From Adenanthera pavonina (Eukaryota; Streptophyta; Magnoliopsida; Fabales; Fabaceae): a DNA stretch of 64,000 nt. The stretch spans positions 26,448,001 to 26,512,000 of the forward strand of contig JAIVEN010000010.1 of assembly GCA_026686845.1 (NCBI GenBank). The letters are read 5' to 3'. Positions 1-9,965 of the stretch are shown here, piece by piece. The translations under genes were made by a program, and so were the position numbers. Position 1 is the stretch's first letter, and each line of letters begins with the position of its first letter. The notes below the pieces were generated by a model, which was not told the DNA's origin, did not search any database, and saw nothing but the letters and a program-made list of their open reading frames with translations.

Positions 1-1849
1 AAATGTTGGGCTTAACTTATTCATGGAAATCATAGGGATATATGTGTTATTTTCTATATTTTAAGGTTTAAGCTATTTTTGACATGTTTTTTAATGTTAA
101 TAGTTGATACATTTTACAATATAGAAATGTAAGTTTTTATTTTCTATATGATGATTCATTGATTTGATGATTGTATTTCCTATACATATGGTGTGTGCAT
201 AAAATTTTTGCTTCCAGATCAATGAAAATTAGTTTACATGCTGTGCTGATATCTAATTGCTTAAATGATTATTTGAACTCATTTAGACATGATGAATAAT
301 GCGTTTTTGACATATGAGAATTTATGTAGCACTCGTTCTAATGGAGTATCTCAAAGCCCAAGTGAAAGATTTATCACTTACACCAAATGTAGTGAAACCT
401 GCTGATTTTTTGGATGCTTGCAACTTATTGAGATGTGATCATAAGCTTATTATGAACATTGAAGATCTATGTGAAATTATCGGCATTGATTTACAAAATA
501 TTGTGAGAGGGTATGCTTACCTATTTGAATCTTGATTGACTTCTATTCTTTTTTTTTCGGGAATAGAAGTAATACTTGGGAATATATATGAGTTGCATAC
601 TTGCATTCCATTATTTTGAGAAGGGAAACTGTGGTGAGTCTATATAAAATAATGATATATAGACTACTGTTTATTTCGTGATTATCTTTGGTCTTAAGAC
701 TTTAATCAATATGGTAAATTGTGATCTCAAAAAACTTCAATTTTTATGCTTATCTTAGATATCAAAAAACTTTAGCTAATATGCTTTTCCTGGATTGAAA
801 AAAATGATTAGTTCACCAAAAGAAAGTTGTTAAGATTTTCCTTAGGCCTACAGCTAGTCAAACTTTGAAATTCAACACGAAAGTCAGAGTTCGCAGAGGT
901 TTTTCACTCAAAGTTGAAGGTAATGCCCTATTTCTTTTGACCCCCACCCTCTCTATGTGTTTGATTCTTTGTTGGCACTTGGCTGTTCATGTCTTGTTAT
1001 GTAGAAAACAATGTCTATGCTCTCCTGCTTATACTCTGTTGAATACATTAATTTGAATTATTGCAACATGTCAATTCAACACTAATCTAGTTATAATTTT
1101 TTTAATGACAAATGCTTTTAGGTATTTTGTTTTTGATGAATAGGTATATATTGTTTCCAAGGAGTTAGATCCAAAATCATCCTGATTCTTTAAAGTATGT
1201 TATATCCAATAAAAATAAGGTAGCTCATATATCAATACTTATTTTTTACTTTAATCAAGGTGATTATTGAATATTCACTGACTTAATTTTCCTTGCTTGC
1301 CACTCTTGTTTGGGCCTTTATGGTTCAGGAACTTTTCTAATGGTCATTAGTTCACACCATGTGGACTCACTTAATTTCTCAATGTCCAATTAATGCATTG
1401 CATATTGTTTGCCTTAGTGATTCTATATGTTCCTTTCGTATTGAGATTCCTACAAAAATTATAATTTTTTCTATTGTTTGTCTCAGGTGCAAGATTTGCA
1501 CTCAATAACTCCTGATTATTTATTAGAAGTTAGTGGTGTAGTATATATTTGCTTTTTTATTATTACTAGGTTAGTTAGATTCTATTTGGTATGTCCTACA
1601 TTGTGCTTTTCTTTTCAACAGAAAACATTAGTTGGGTGTATTTTGCTATTATTAATAGGCCGAGAGGGTTAAGTATTAAATGAAAATTGTATCTTGAGTA
1701 TGTTCAACATTCCTATTACTTGATAAATTTTGAATGAGATAGTTTTTGCCTCAATTCTATCTTCTATATTTTTTTCCTATAAATTGTAAAATTCCTATCT
1801 TCATTCTACCTTCTATTTTTTTCTCTTTTAACATTGGTTGTGAGAACAA
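1..1849. other. AT-rich DNA, possibly interior of a CACTA element
   Basis: No recognisable gene. The stretch is AT-rich with many short T runs and a few exon-like higher-GC islands such as 314-535. Because a CACTA-type terminus lies at 2118 and no matching left terminus was found in the window, this DNA may be the inside of that element, or older host sequence. I cannot decide between the two. Confidence 0.35.
314..535 (+). CDS. Unidentified 73-codon open frame, possibly an exon fragment
   Basis: An ATG-initiated frame of 73 codons encodes a mixed hydrophobic and charged sequence (for example KPADFLDACNLL and MNIEDLCEIIGID) with a balanced, protein-like composition, unlike the low-complexity frames around it. 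I do not recognise the family. It sits about 1.6 kb inside the CACTA right end, and CACTA elements often carry captured exon pieces, so a captured exon is one reading. A chance frame is the other. No upstream or downstream exon with splice sites could be joined to it. Confidence 0.2.
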   Translation: MRIYVALVLMEYLKAQVKDLSLTPNVVKPADFLDACNLLRCDHKLIMNIEDLCEIIGIDLQNIVRGYAYLFES

Positions 1850-2118
1850 CCAGTGGAGGAAATCTATTTTTTTAAAAAAACAAACTTTTTAGATTAATTA
1901 AAGCTTTTTGATTGATCAAGAAAGTTTATTATGTTTTAAAAAATAAAAGACTTTCTAGATCGGTTATAATTTTAACTAATCTAGAATTTTTTTTCTAGAT
2001 CGGTTGTTTAACTGATCTAGAAAGTGATATTTTATATATCGACCACTTCTACATCTAGTCCAGAACCGATCTAGAATGTCATTTTTTCCCGATCTAAAAA
2101 GTATATTGTGTACTAGTG
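1850..2118. mobile_element. CACTA (En/Spm-type) transposon, right terminus
   Basis: On the reverse strand the sequence begins CACTAGTACACAATATAC at 2118, the diagnostic CACTA terminus. Inward from it lie several copies, in both orientations, of a TCTAGATCGGTT / AACCGATCTAGA motif (about 1955-2100), which is the usual subterminal-repeat organisation of this superfamily. Immediately outside, from 2119 (GTGAAACC), the sequence is colinear with the interior of LTR family 2 copies at 26384 and 63374. The element therefore inserted into that LTR, with GTG as candidate 3 bp target duplication. The other terminus is not in the window, so size and transposase content are unknown. Confidence 0.65.
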
Positions 2119-2149
2119 GTGAAACCTCTTTGAACAAGTTGGTTATGTG

Positions 2150-2154
2150 GTTTT
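2150..2154. repeat. Sirevirus target-site duplication, left copy (GTTTT)
   Basis: GTTTT immediately precedes the TGTTGAATC start of the 5' LTR and is repeated at 14303-14307 after the TAACA end of the 3' LTR. Removing one copy and the element restores an uninterrupted family 2 LTR. Confidence 0.9.
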
Positions 2155-3989
2155 TGTTGAATCAAGAGTTTTGATGATTCCAAACCAACATCCGAGAGCT
2201 TGGATTGAAGATATCAAGGGACATCAAAGTGCTTCAAGTGAAGATTTTCTGAGTATTTGCTGCTAGATCTTTTGTAGGATCTTAGTTTTAGTTGTGAATG
2301 GGTAAAAGATTTTGATTTGAGAAAAAGATGTTTTCAAACCTTGATTTTGTGTTAAATCTTGACTTATTTGAAAAACACCCACAAACAGATGAAGTTTGAA
2401 AGTTTAAACTTAACTGTCAAGTTGGAAATTCAAACTTTGCTTGAGGAAATTCGAATTTCGAGCTAAAACTGAATAAGTCTGAAGAGATGGCTCTCTGTCA
2501 GACGAATTTTGGTTGTTCAAAATTCGAATTTTCATCCAAGTCTGAAAGAAGCCTCTTAGTGACAGACGAACTTCACATCTTCAAAATTCGAATTTCAGAC
2601 AAAACAAAATTTGAGAAAATAAAAGAAATTCGTCTGAAACAATGTTAAAGTTCATCTGAGATAAAGAATGATTTAAGATTCAAAACTGCTCTCTGATAGA
2701 TGAACTTTGACTTTCCAACATTCGAATTTTCATATAAGTCTGAAAGGAGCTTCTTTGAAACAGACGAACTTTGAGTCTTCAAAATTCGAATTTCAGACAA
2801 ATCACAACTTATGAAAATGGAAGAAATTCGTGTGAAACAATGTGAAAGTTCATCTGAGATCAAGAATGATTTGAGTTTGAAAACTGCTCTCTGACAGACG
2901 AACTTTGAGTATTGAAGTTCGAATTTTAGAAGCTAAGTTCTTGAATCTGTTGAAGTGAAAACATTGACGTACGAATGATGAAGTTAGTCTGAAAATAGTC
3001 TCTCTGACAGACGAACTTCACTCTTCAACATTCGAATTTCGAAGAAAGTGAACTACTGTGCCTCCTTTTCTCATACTAGGAACAGATGATTTTTGGGCTT
3101 CCAAAATTCGAATTTTGAAGGCACTGTAGCAAATTGAAAACACTATTCACACTTAACCGAAAAACTTTCTTCTTGAAAATTCGTATGTCACATTGTGAAA
3201 ATGTTTTGTAAGTTTTAAAATTCGAATTTCACTTCATGAACAGACGAACTTCGTGCTGTAACGTTGAAAGCTTTAACCTTTGGTTCCTTCGAAATTCGTC
3301 TGTTGGCCAACAAAAATTCGAATTTCAGTATGTCAGATGCATTAAATGCGGTTGGTTAACGGATAGTTTTTCAGAGTAACCATTGGATAACTTTCTCAAC
3401 GGATAGATTTTGTCTCTAACGGACATTTAAGACCTTAAACTATAAATAGAACATCATTTGAAGTTGTGGGTAACGAATCTAACTTGTATATACCGAATTT
3501 CTGTCAAAACTTCTTCTCAAGAGCTTTTACCCTCTAGCTTCAATATCTGTACTTTAACCTTCATATCTACTCTATTCAAGAGAGTTATATCTTTGTAAAC
3601 AATCTACTCTTCATCTGGAAGATAGATTTACTTGTGAGGGGAAATCACAAGGGGATTGGGAAGCACACTGTGAAAGTGCTTAGAGAGTTTGAGAGAGCTT
3701 AAGAAACATAGCATACTCGTGTACTGTGGCATTAGCAAGAAGCCCGTTGAATTCTTGCTGTATAGTGGATAAATCTCAAGAGTTGTCTTGGGGACTGGAC
3801 GTAGGTCAAGTGGATAGACCGAACCAGGATAAATCACTGAGTGTTTTTCTCCTTACCCTTACTTTTCAGCTTGCTCTGTTTTATACGTTGTTTACATTAT
3901 ACTGTGCTATCTTCACCCATTTCACTTTGTGCAGAAAAATTTCAATCTTCCCAATTCACCCCCCTCTTGGGAAGTCAGCCTTGCTAACA
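2155..3989 (+). repeat. Sirevirus 5' LTR
   Basis: 1835 bp, TG...CA ended (TGTTGAATCAAGAG ... CTTGCTAACA). It matches 12466-14302 almost throughout. The region 2440-3330 holds about ten TTCGAA palindromes, usually as AAATTCGAATTT, and about eight CAGACGAA or TTCGTCTG sites. A TATA box (TATAAATA, 3441-3448) lies about 540 bp before the LTR end. Confidence 0.95.
3441..3448 (+). promoter_or_regulatory. TATA box of the Sirevirus 5' LTR
   Basis: CTATAAATAGA is a consensus plant TATA box. The solo Sirevirus LTR has the same box at 30127-30134, while the 3' LTR has TAGAAATA at the equivalent place. Transcription of the element would be expected to begin about 30 bp downstream; the start itself is inferred. 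Confidence 0.6.
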
Positions 3990-3991
3990 AG

Positions 3992-4003
3992 TGGTATCAG
4001 AGC
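3992..4003 (+). other. Primer-binding site, initiator tRNA-Met type
   Basis: TGGTATCAGAGC begins two bases after the 5' LTR end. It is the classic plant copia PBS, complementary to the 3' end of tRNA-iMet, and it primes minus-strand DNA synthesis. Confidence 0.9.
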
Positions 4004-4044
4004 CCGGATTCCCATTCAAAGGATTTTACAGTCCGGGAACAAAG

Positions 4045-5830
4045 ATGGCTGGCTTTGGAGAGAGTATACTTCCTGAAGGGAATAACACTAACAGACCACC
4101 AGGCTTCAGTGGAGAGCATTATGGGTACTGGAAGATGAGGATGCAGATCTGCCTACAATCAATTGATCTTGACATCTGGTCAGTCATTGAAAAAGGAGAT
4201 TTCGTCCCAATGGCTCTAACTGAAGATGGAAGACACAAAGAGAAGCTGGAAGCTGAGTGGAATGATGAAGACAGAAGGAGAGTCCTACTGAATTTCAAAG
4301 CAAAGCATTGTTTAGTCAGTGCCCTAAACCAGGACGAATTCTATAGAGTCTCACAATGCTCCACTGCAAAAGGAATGTGGGATACTCTGCAGATTGCACA
4401 TGAAGGAACAACTGGGGTCAGGGAAAACAGACTGAACACATGTCTTCTTCAGAATGGCTGAAGGAGAAACTGTAAAGGAGCTCCAAAAGAGGTTTACTCT
4501 CATTGTGAATCAGCTGAAGAGCCTGGGAAAGGAATACAATCAATCTGAGAAAGTAAGAAAGATACTCAGAGCTCTCCCTCTAGAATGGCAGCCCAAGGTG
4601 ACAGCAATAGAGGAAGCCAGAGGAGAATCAATGGCCTCTGTCACAGCTCTCTTTGGCAGCCTTGAGGAGTATGAAGGAAAAATCAAAGCTCTCAAGGAAG
4701 CTGGGCTGGACAAAAAGAAGAAAGGCCTTGCCCTCAAAGCTGCTGATGAAAAGGAAGAAGAATCTGATGAAGGATAGGAGCTGGATAAAGAAACTCTGGC
4801 TATGATGGTCAAAAAATTCAGAAGACTCTACAACAAGAAGAAGAACAAGAAATTCCTCAAGAAGGGAACAACTGGTGAAAGCAAGAGAGAGGGTAAAGAG
4901 CTTGTGACTTGCTATGAGTGCAAGAAGCAGGGACATATAAAGTGGGACTGCCCCCAATTCCTCAAGAAGCAAGAAAAAGAAAAGAAAGTTGCTAACAAAG
5001 GGAAGAAGAAGAAAGCCTACATCTCATCTATATGAGGCAACAGCTCAGATGAGGAAGAAGAAGATGAGGATGAGATCGCCAATATTTGTCTGATGGCACT
5101 TGCCTCTGAAGAATCCACACTCTCATGCAACAGTTATCAAGAAGAAGAGGTATATGAATCTGAACCTTCCTATTCTGAGTTACTTGATGCATTTCATGAG
5201 CTTCATGATGAATTCATTAAAGTTGCTAAAGAACTGGAATTGGCAAAGAAAAAGATAAATAAGCTGGAATCTCAAAGCATAGTTTCTGAAATTGCCTCTT
5301 TACCTACTACTGAATCTGTTTACTGCACTTCATACACTAAACTTAAGCAAACTAATGATTACTTAGTCAAAAGCATGTCTAGGCTCACTAGAGGTAAAGA
5401 TATGTTGTTTGCCTTGATGGGGAGCCAAAGAATATCACAAGGAAAAGCTGGTCTTGGCTATGATCCATGTGCTGTCAAGGAAAAGATTAGGACGAAAAAC
5501 CAGAATGCATACATGAGACATTTTGTGCATGCTGAGAATAACAGAAAGAAAGATCATATGTCATCTTGCATTGAAACATATGATCAACCAAAGCATGCAA
5601 GACAAAAGTATTATCTAGATTGTTTTCTTCCTGCCACTCAATCTAGCAGTCCCTTCATTACCTGTCATTTCTGTAACAAAAAGGGACATATTTCCAGTTC
5701 TTGTGCATTGAAGAAAAATGGACTTGGCAGGAAAGTTGAATGGGTTCCCAAAGTTGCATCTACATCTAAGGAAAAATCTACTGACCAAAAAGGACCCAAG
5801 CAAATTTGGGTACCTAAAAGGAAAACATAA
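4045..5830 (+). pseudogene. gag: Sirevirus gag, broken
   Basis: Capsid/nucleocapsid gene. The start at 4045 is the first ATG after the PBS and begins the usual copia gag opening (FSGEHYGYWKMRM). The frame runs to 4461, where a short deletion near 4440-4450 shifts it. Gag resumes in the next frame from 4454 (GETVKELQKRF). In-frame stops follow at 4775 (TAG) and 5033 (TGA). Two CCHC knuckles are visible: CYECKKQGHIKWDC at about 4909-4950 and CHFCNKKGHISSSC at about 5663-5704; the second, far from the first, is typical of the long Sirevirus gag. The frame ends at 5830 and pol continues one frame over, consistent with a one-base loss near 5828. Confidence 0.9.
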
Positions 5831-7360
5831 ACATTGTTTTGCAGGTCTGTCTCAAAGCTAAGAAAAGCAACAAATGGTATATGGACAGTGCCTGCTCAAG
5901 CTACATGACTGGAGATAAGGAGAAGTTCATCACCCTTAGAGACAAGAAAGGAGGAAAGGTGACCTTTGGAGGTGATCAATATGGCAAAATCATTGGCATT
6001 CGCATTATGGGGAAAAATCCAGAAACATCCATTGAAGAGGTGCTGTTTGTAGTTGGCCTCAACCACATTTTGCTAAGCGTGAGTCAGACCTATGACAGAG
6101 GAAACTGGGTGCTGTTTGACTCAAAGTTTTGCCTGGTCATCAAAAAAATTGATCACAAAGTAATCCTCAAAGCTCAAAGGGATGGTAACTGTTATACTAT
6201 CGACCTTGATGAACTCCCTCCCTTGGATTCTGTATGTTTAATCAGTAAGGATAATGATAGTTGGTTATGGCATAGGAGATTAGCTCATGTTAACATGAAT
6301 CAATTGTCTAAATTGATCAAGAATGAGCTAGTAACTGGCCTGCCAAAAATATCTTTTGAAAAGGACAAAGAATGTGATGCATGCATAAGAGGGAAACAAA
6401 ATAAATCATCTTTTAAATCTAAAAATGTAGTTACCACAACTAGACCACTTAAATTGCTGCATATGGACTTAATTGGACCTTCTAGGGTAAAGAGTCTAGG
6501 TGGTAATCTATATGTGCTTGTAATTGTAGATGACTATTCTAGATTTACTTGGACATTATTTCTTTCCTCTAAAAGTGATACATTTGATGCATTTGTAACC
6601 TTAGCAAAGAAAGTGCAAAATGAGAAAGGTATTTCTATTGTGTCAATCAGGTCAGACCATGGAGGAGAGTTTGAAAATGTATACTTCTTGGAGTACTGCA
6701 ATGAGCATGGGATTGACCACAACTTCTCAGCTCCAAGGACTCCTCAACAGAATGGGGTAGTAGAAAGGAAGAACAGAACTATTGGAGAAATGGCCAGAGC
6801 TATGCTGAATGAGAAGGAACTCTCTCAAGTGTTTTCGGCTGATGCAGTAAATACAGCAAGCTACATCATAAATAGAGCCTACATCAGACCTATCCTTGGG
6901 AAGACTCCATACGAGCTTTACAAGGGAAGAAAGCCAAATCTATCCCATCTCCATGTGTTCGGATGCAAATGCTTCACTCACAACAATGGGAAAGAAAATC
7001 TGGGTAAGTTTGATGCCAAATCCGATGAAGGTATATTTCTGGGCTATTCTAGTAGGAGTAAGGCATATAGAGTTTATAACAAAAAATCAAATGTGGTAGA
7101 AGAATCTGTGCATGTGGTTTTCATTGAAAATGAAACTGTTTCAAAACATGTTACCAATGAGGATGATCTTGCATTTAATTTTTGAAAAACTAGGCATTTC
7201 TGATAAAAGTAAAACTGAACCTCCAAAGATAACTGAATCTGTTAACACAGAGGAAGATATCCAGGAGCAAGAGTTTGAGGAAGAAATTAATGAAGAAACA
7301 TCTCAAGAACTCCCTAGAGCTTGGAGATATCAAAGGAATCATCCTGTTGATCAAGTAATA
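5831..7360 (+). pseudogene. pol: Sirevirus pol, protease and integrase part
   Basis: The frame from 5839 opens with the aspartic protease motif MDSACSSYMTGD (Asp-Ser-Ala where Asp-Ser-Gly is more common). Integrase follows: zinc-binding HRRLAH ... CDAC (about 6270-6390), then the catalytic triad as LHMDLIGP, RSDHGGEFEN and VVERKNRT, all present. The frame stops at 7183-7185 in a T-run, AATTTTTGA, and coding continues one frame over through an acidic linker (from about 7185) to a TGA at 7361-7363 that probably replaced a glycine codon. Catalytic residues look intact; the damage is one frameshift and one stop. Confidence 0.9.
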
Positions 7361-8971
7361 TGAAATGTTCAAGAGAGAGTCAAAACCAGAAAACAGTTAA
7401 GGGATCAAATGCTCAACTGCGCTTTCATTTCTCAAATTGAACCTAAATGTGCTGAAGAAGCCTTAACTGATGATTACTGGATTTTAGCTATGCAAGACGA
7501 ACTAAATCAATTTGAAAGAAATCATGTTTGGGATTTAGTACCTAGGCCCAAAAATCATCCTGTCATTGGTACCAAATGGGTTTTTAGAAATAAACTTGAT
7601 GAATCTGGAACAATAATAAGAAACAAGGCTAGATTGGTAACTAAAGGGTATAATCAGGAAGAAGGTATTGATTTTGAAGAAACCTTTGCACCAGTAGCTA
7701 GATTAGAAGCTATAAGAATACTGCTGGCATATGCATGCATGAAAAACATTTTGTTATATCAAATGGATGTAAAGAGTGCCTTTCTAAATGGCTATATCAT
7801 GGAAGAGGTTTATGTAGATCAACCTCCAGGTTTTGAGGATTCTACAAAACCAAACCATGTTTATAAATTGAAGAAAGCTCTCTATGGTTTAAAACAAGCC
7901 CCTAGAGCATGGTATGAGAGACTGAGCAATTTTTTAATTGAAAAGGGGTTCAATAGAGGCAAAGTTGACACAACTTTATTTACTAAGAAAGAAAATAAAG
8001 ATTTACTAATTGTTCAAATATGTGTTGACGATATTATTTTCGGTGCTACTAATGAAACTCTTTGCAAGAAATTTTCTAAGTTAATGCAGGGAGAATTCGA
8101 GATGTCCATGATGGGTGAACTTAACTTCTTCCTTGGACTACAAATCAGACGGCTTGATGATGGTATCTTTCTCAGTCAATCCAAGTATCTAAAGGAGCTG
8201 TTAAAGAAGTTTGGAATGGAGAATGCCAAGCCAATGGGAACACCTGTGGCTACTGCAACCAAACTAGACATGGATGAAAATGGGAAGATGTTTGACATTA
8301 CTCAGTACAGGAGAATGATTGGATCCCTGCTGCACTTAACTGCCAGCAGACATGACATTATGTTCAGTGTCTGTATGTGTGCCAGGTTCCAATCATGTCC
8401 CAAGGAAACCCATGCAATAGCTGTGAAGAGAATTTTCAGATATCTTATTGGAACATCACAGATGGGTCTCTGGTATCCAAAGGGCAATGGAGAAGATCTC
8501 AAAGGATACACTGATGCTGATTTTGCAGGATCCAAAACTGACAGAAAAAGCACAAGTGGAACTTGTCAGTTTCTTGGAGGATCCCTGGTTTCATGGTTCA
8601 GCAAAAAGCAAAACAGTGTGGCCCTATCCACTGCAGAAGCTGAGCATGTTGCAGCTGGAAGCTGTTGTGCCCAAGTCATCTGGATGAAGCAGCAGCTTGA
8701 AGATCTTGAGGTTAAAATGAAAGAAATACCAATCATGTGTGACAACCAAAGTGCCATAAATATCACCAAGAATCCTGTCATGCATTCAAGGACCAAACAC
8801 ATTGAAGTTAGGCACTACTTCATAAGGGATCACATTCTGAAAGGAGAAGTTAAATTGGAGTACATCCCAACAGAGAATCAAGTTGCTGATATACTCACAA
8901 AGCCTCTATCAGAAGATAGGCATTGCAAAATAAGAAGAGAACTGGGTATGGTAAATCCCAGTGAACTGTAA
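7361..8971 (+). pseudogene. pol: Sirevirus pol, reverse transcriptase and RNase H part
   Basis: A 520-codon open frame (ATG at 7409) is the reverse transcriptase and RNase H end of the polyprotein and is continuous with the linker before the TGA at 7361. RT motifs: GTKWVFRNK, KARLVTKGYNQ, MDVKSAFLNG, LYGLKQAPRAWY and the catalytic CVDDIIFG. RNase H motifs: YTDADFAG, STAEAEH, CDNQSAI and TKHIEVRHYF, so its acidic residues are all present. It ends DILTKPL...MVNPSEL at 8971, the usual copia terminus. This part alone is an undamaged frame. Confidence 0.93.
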
Positions 8972-9965
8972 GTTTTTCTCTTGCAATCTATTTTCAAAGG
9001 TTTCAACTTTAAGATTAATTCTAACTTTAGCATCGGAGTATGTTTAATTTAAGTTGCAGGTGCTCCTCACAAGATTCAATAGCAATAAACTTGAAGATTG
9101 GAGCACATCAGAATGGAACAACCAGAAAGTGAAGTAAATGATGAAAATTCTGAGTTCTGGATCCATTCTGTAAGTTTTTAATAAGATGAAATTCATATTT
9201 TAATGAGTGTTAGACGTATTTTGCCTCATAAACTGTGTTTTTGAACTAGTCAACATGGTCAACATTTGAATTTTTGTTGACCAACAGACGAACTTCGGCC
9301 TATTAGCCTTGGAACATTCTCGGTGATGCCTCGAAATTCGTCTATTGGATCTTTGAAATTCGAATTTTCAAGAACAAAAATCTCAAAGTTATGTTTGTCC
9401 ATCACTGTTGTACGAATTATCATTTCTTGAAATACGAATGTTGGACAACTTTTACAAAAGTTAAAAAATGCGAATTTTCAGATCAAAATTCGTCTGTTGA
9501 ATCTTGTTCTTAATGTTGAATGCTTGAAAGATGAAGTTCTGCAGCTTAATTCGTCTGTTGATTGTTGTTTTGTTTGTTGCCTACTGTTTGCTCATCAACA
9601 TTCGAACTTTGTTGAAACAAAATTCGTCTGTTGTGTTCGTATTACTTGTTCCAAGCCACTGTCAGACGAACTTTCAGGATGAAAATTCATCTGTCAGTAA
9701 GCTTTGCTGAACGGTTTAACTTGTAACTGCCCGAAGTTCGAATTTTGACCCCTTAAAATTCGTCTGTCAGATGGTTACATACGTTAAATCCGACGGTTTT
9801 CCAATGAACAGACGCAACCCTATTTGTAACTCCTCTGAGTCTGTTCTGATCCTCTCTTCAATCCTCTTAACTTCTGTCCAAAAACCATCATTCTTCACTG
9901 TTTAAACTTCCATTCGCATCCTATAAACCAAATCTAAGCCACATTCAGCATCATTCAACACGAAA
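8972..9965 (+). other. Sirevirus spacer between pol and the env-like gene
   Basis: No gene. From about 9240 to 9790 it repeats the motifs found in the LTRs: CAGACGAA at about 9287 and 9663; TTCGTCTG or TTCGTCTA at about 9335, 9490, 9550, 9622 and 9759; TTCGAA at about 9357 and 9731. Such spacers could carry a promoter or splice acceptor for the downstream gene; that is inference. Confidence 0.7.

Noticed and set aside
2440..3330. Spaced palindromic repeats that could be mistaken for a CRISPR-like array
   Set aside because: The units are short, imperfect and irregularly spaced, lie inside an LTR and are repeated in the other LTR copies of a plant retroelement.
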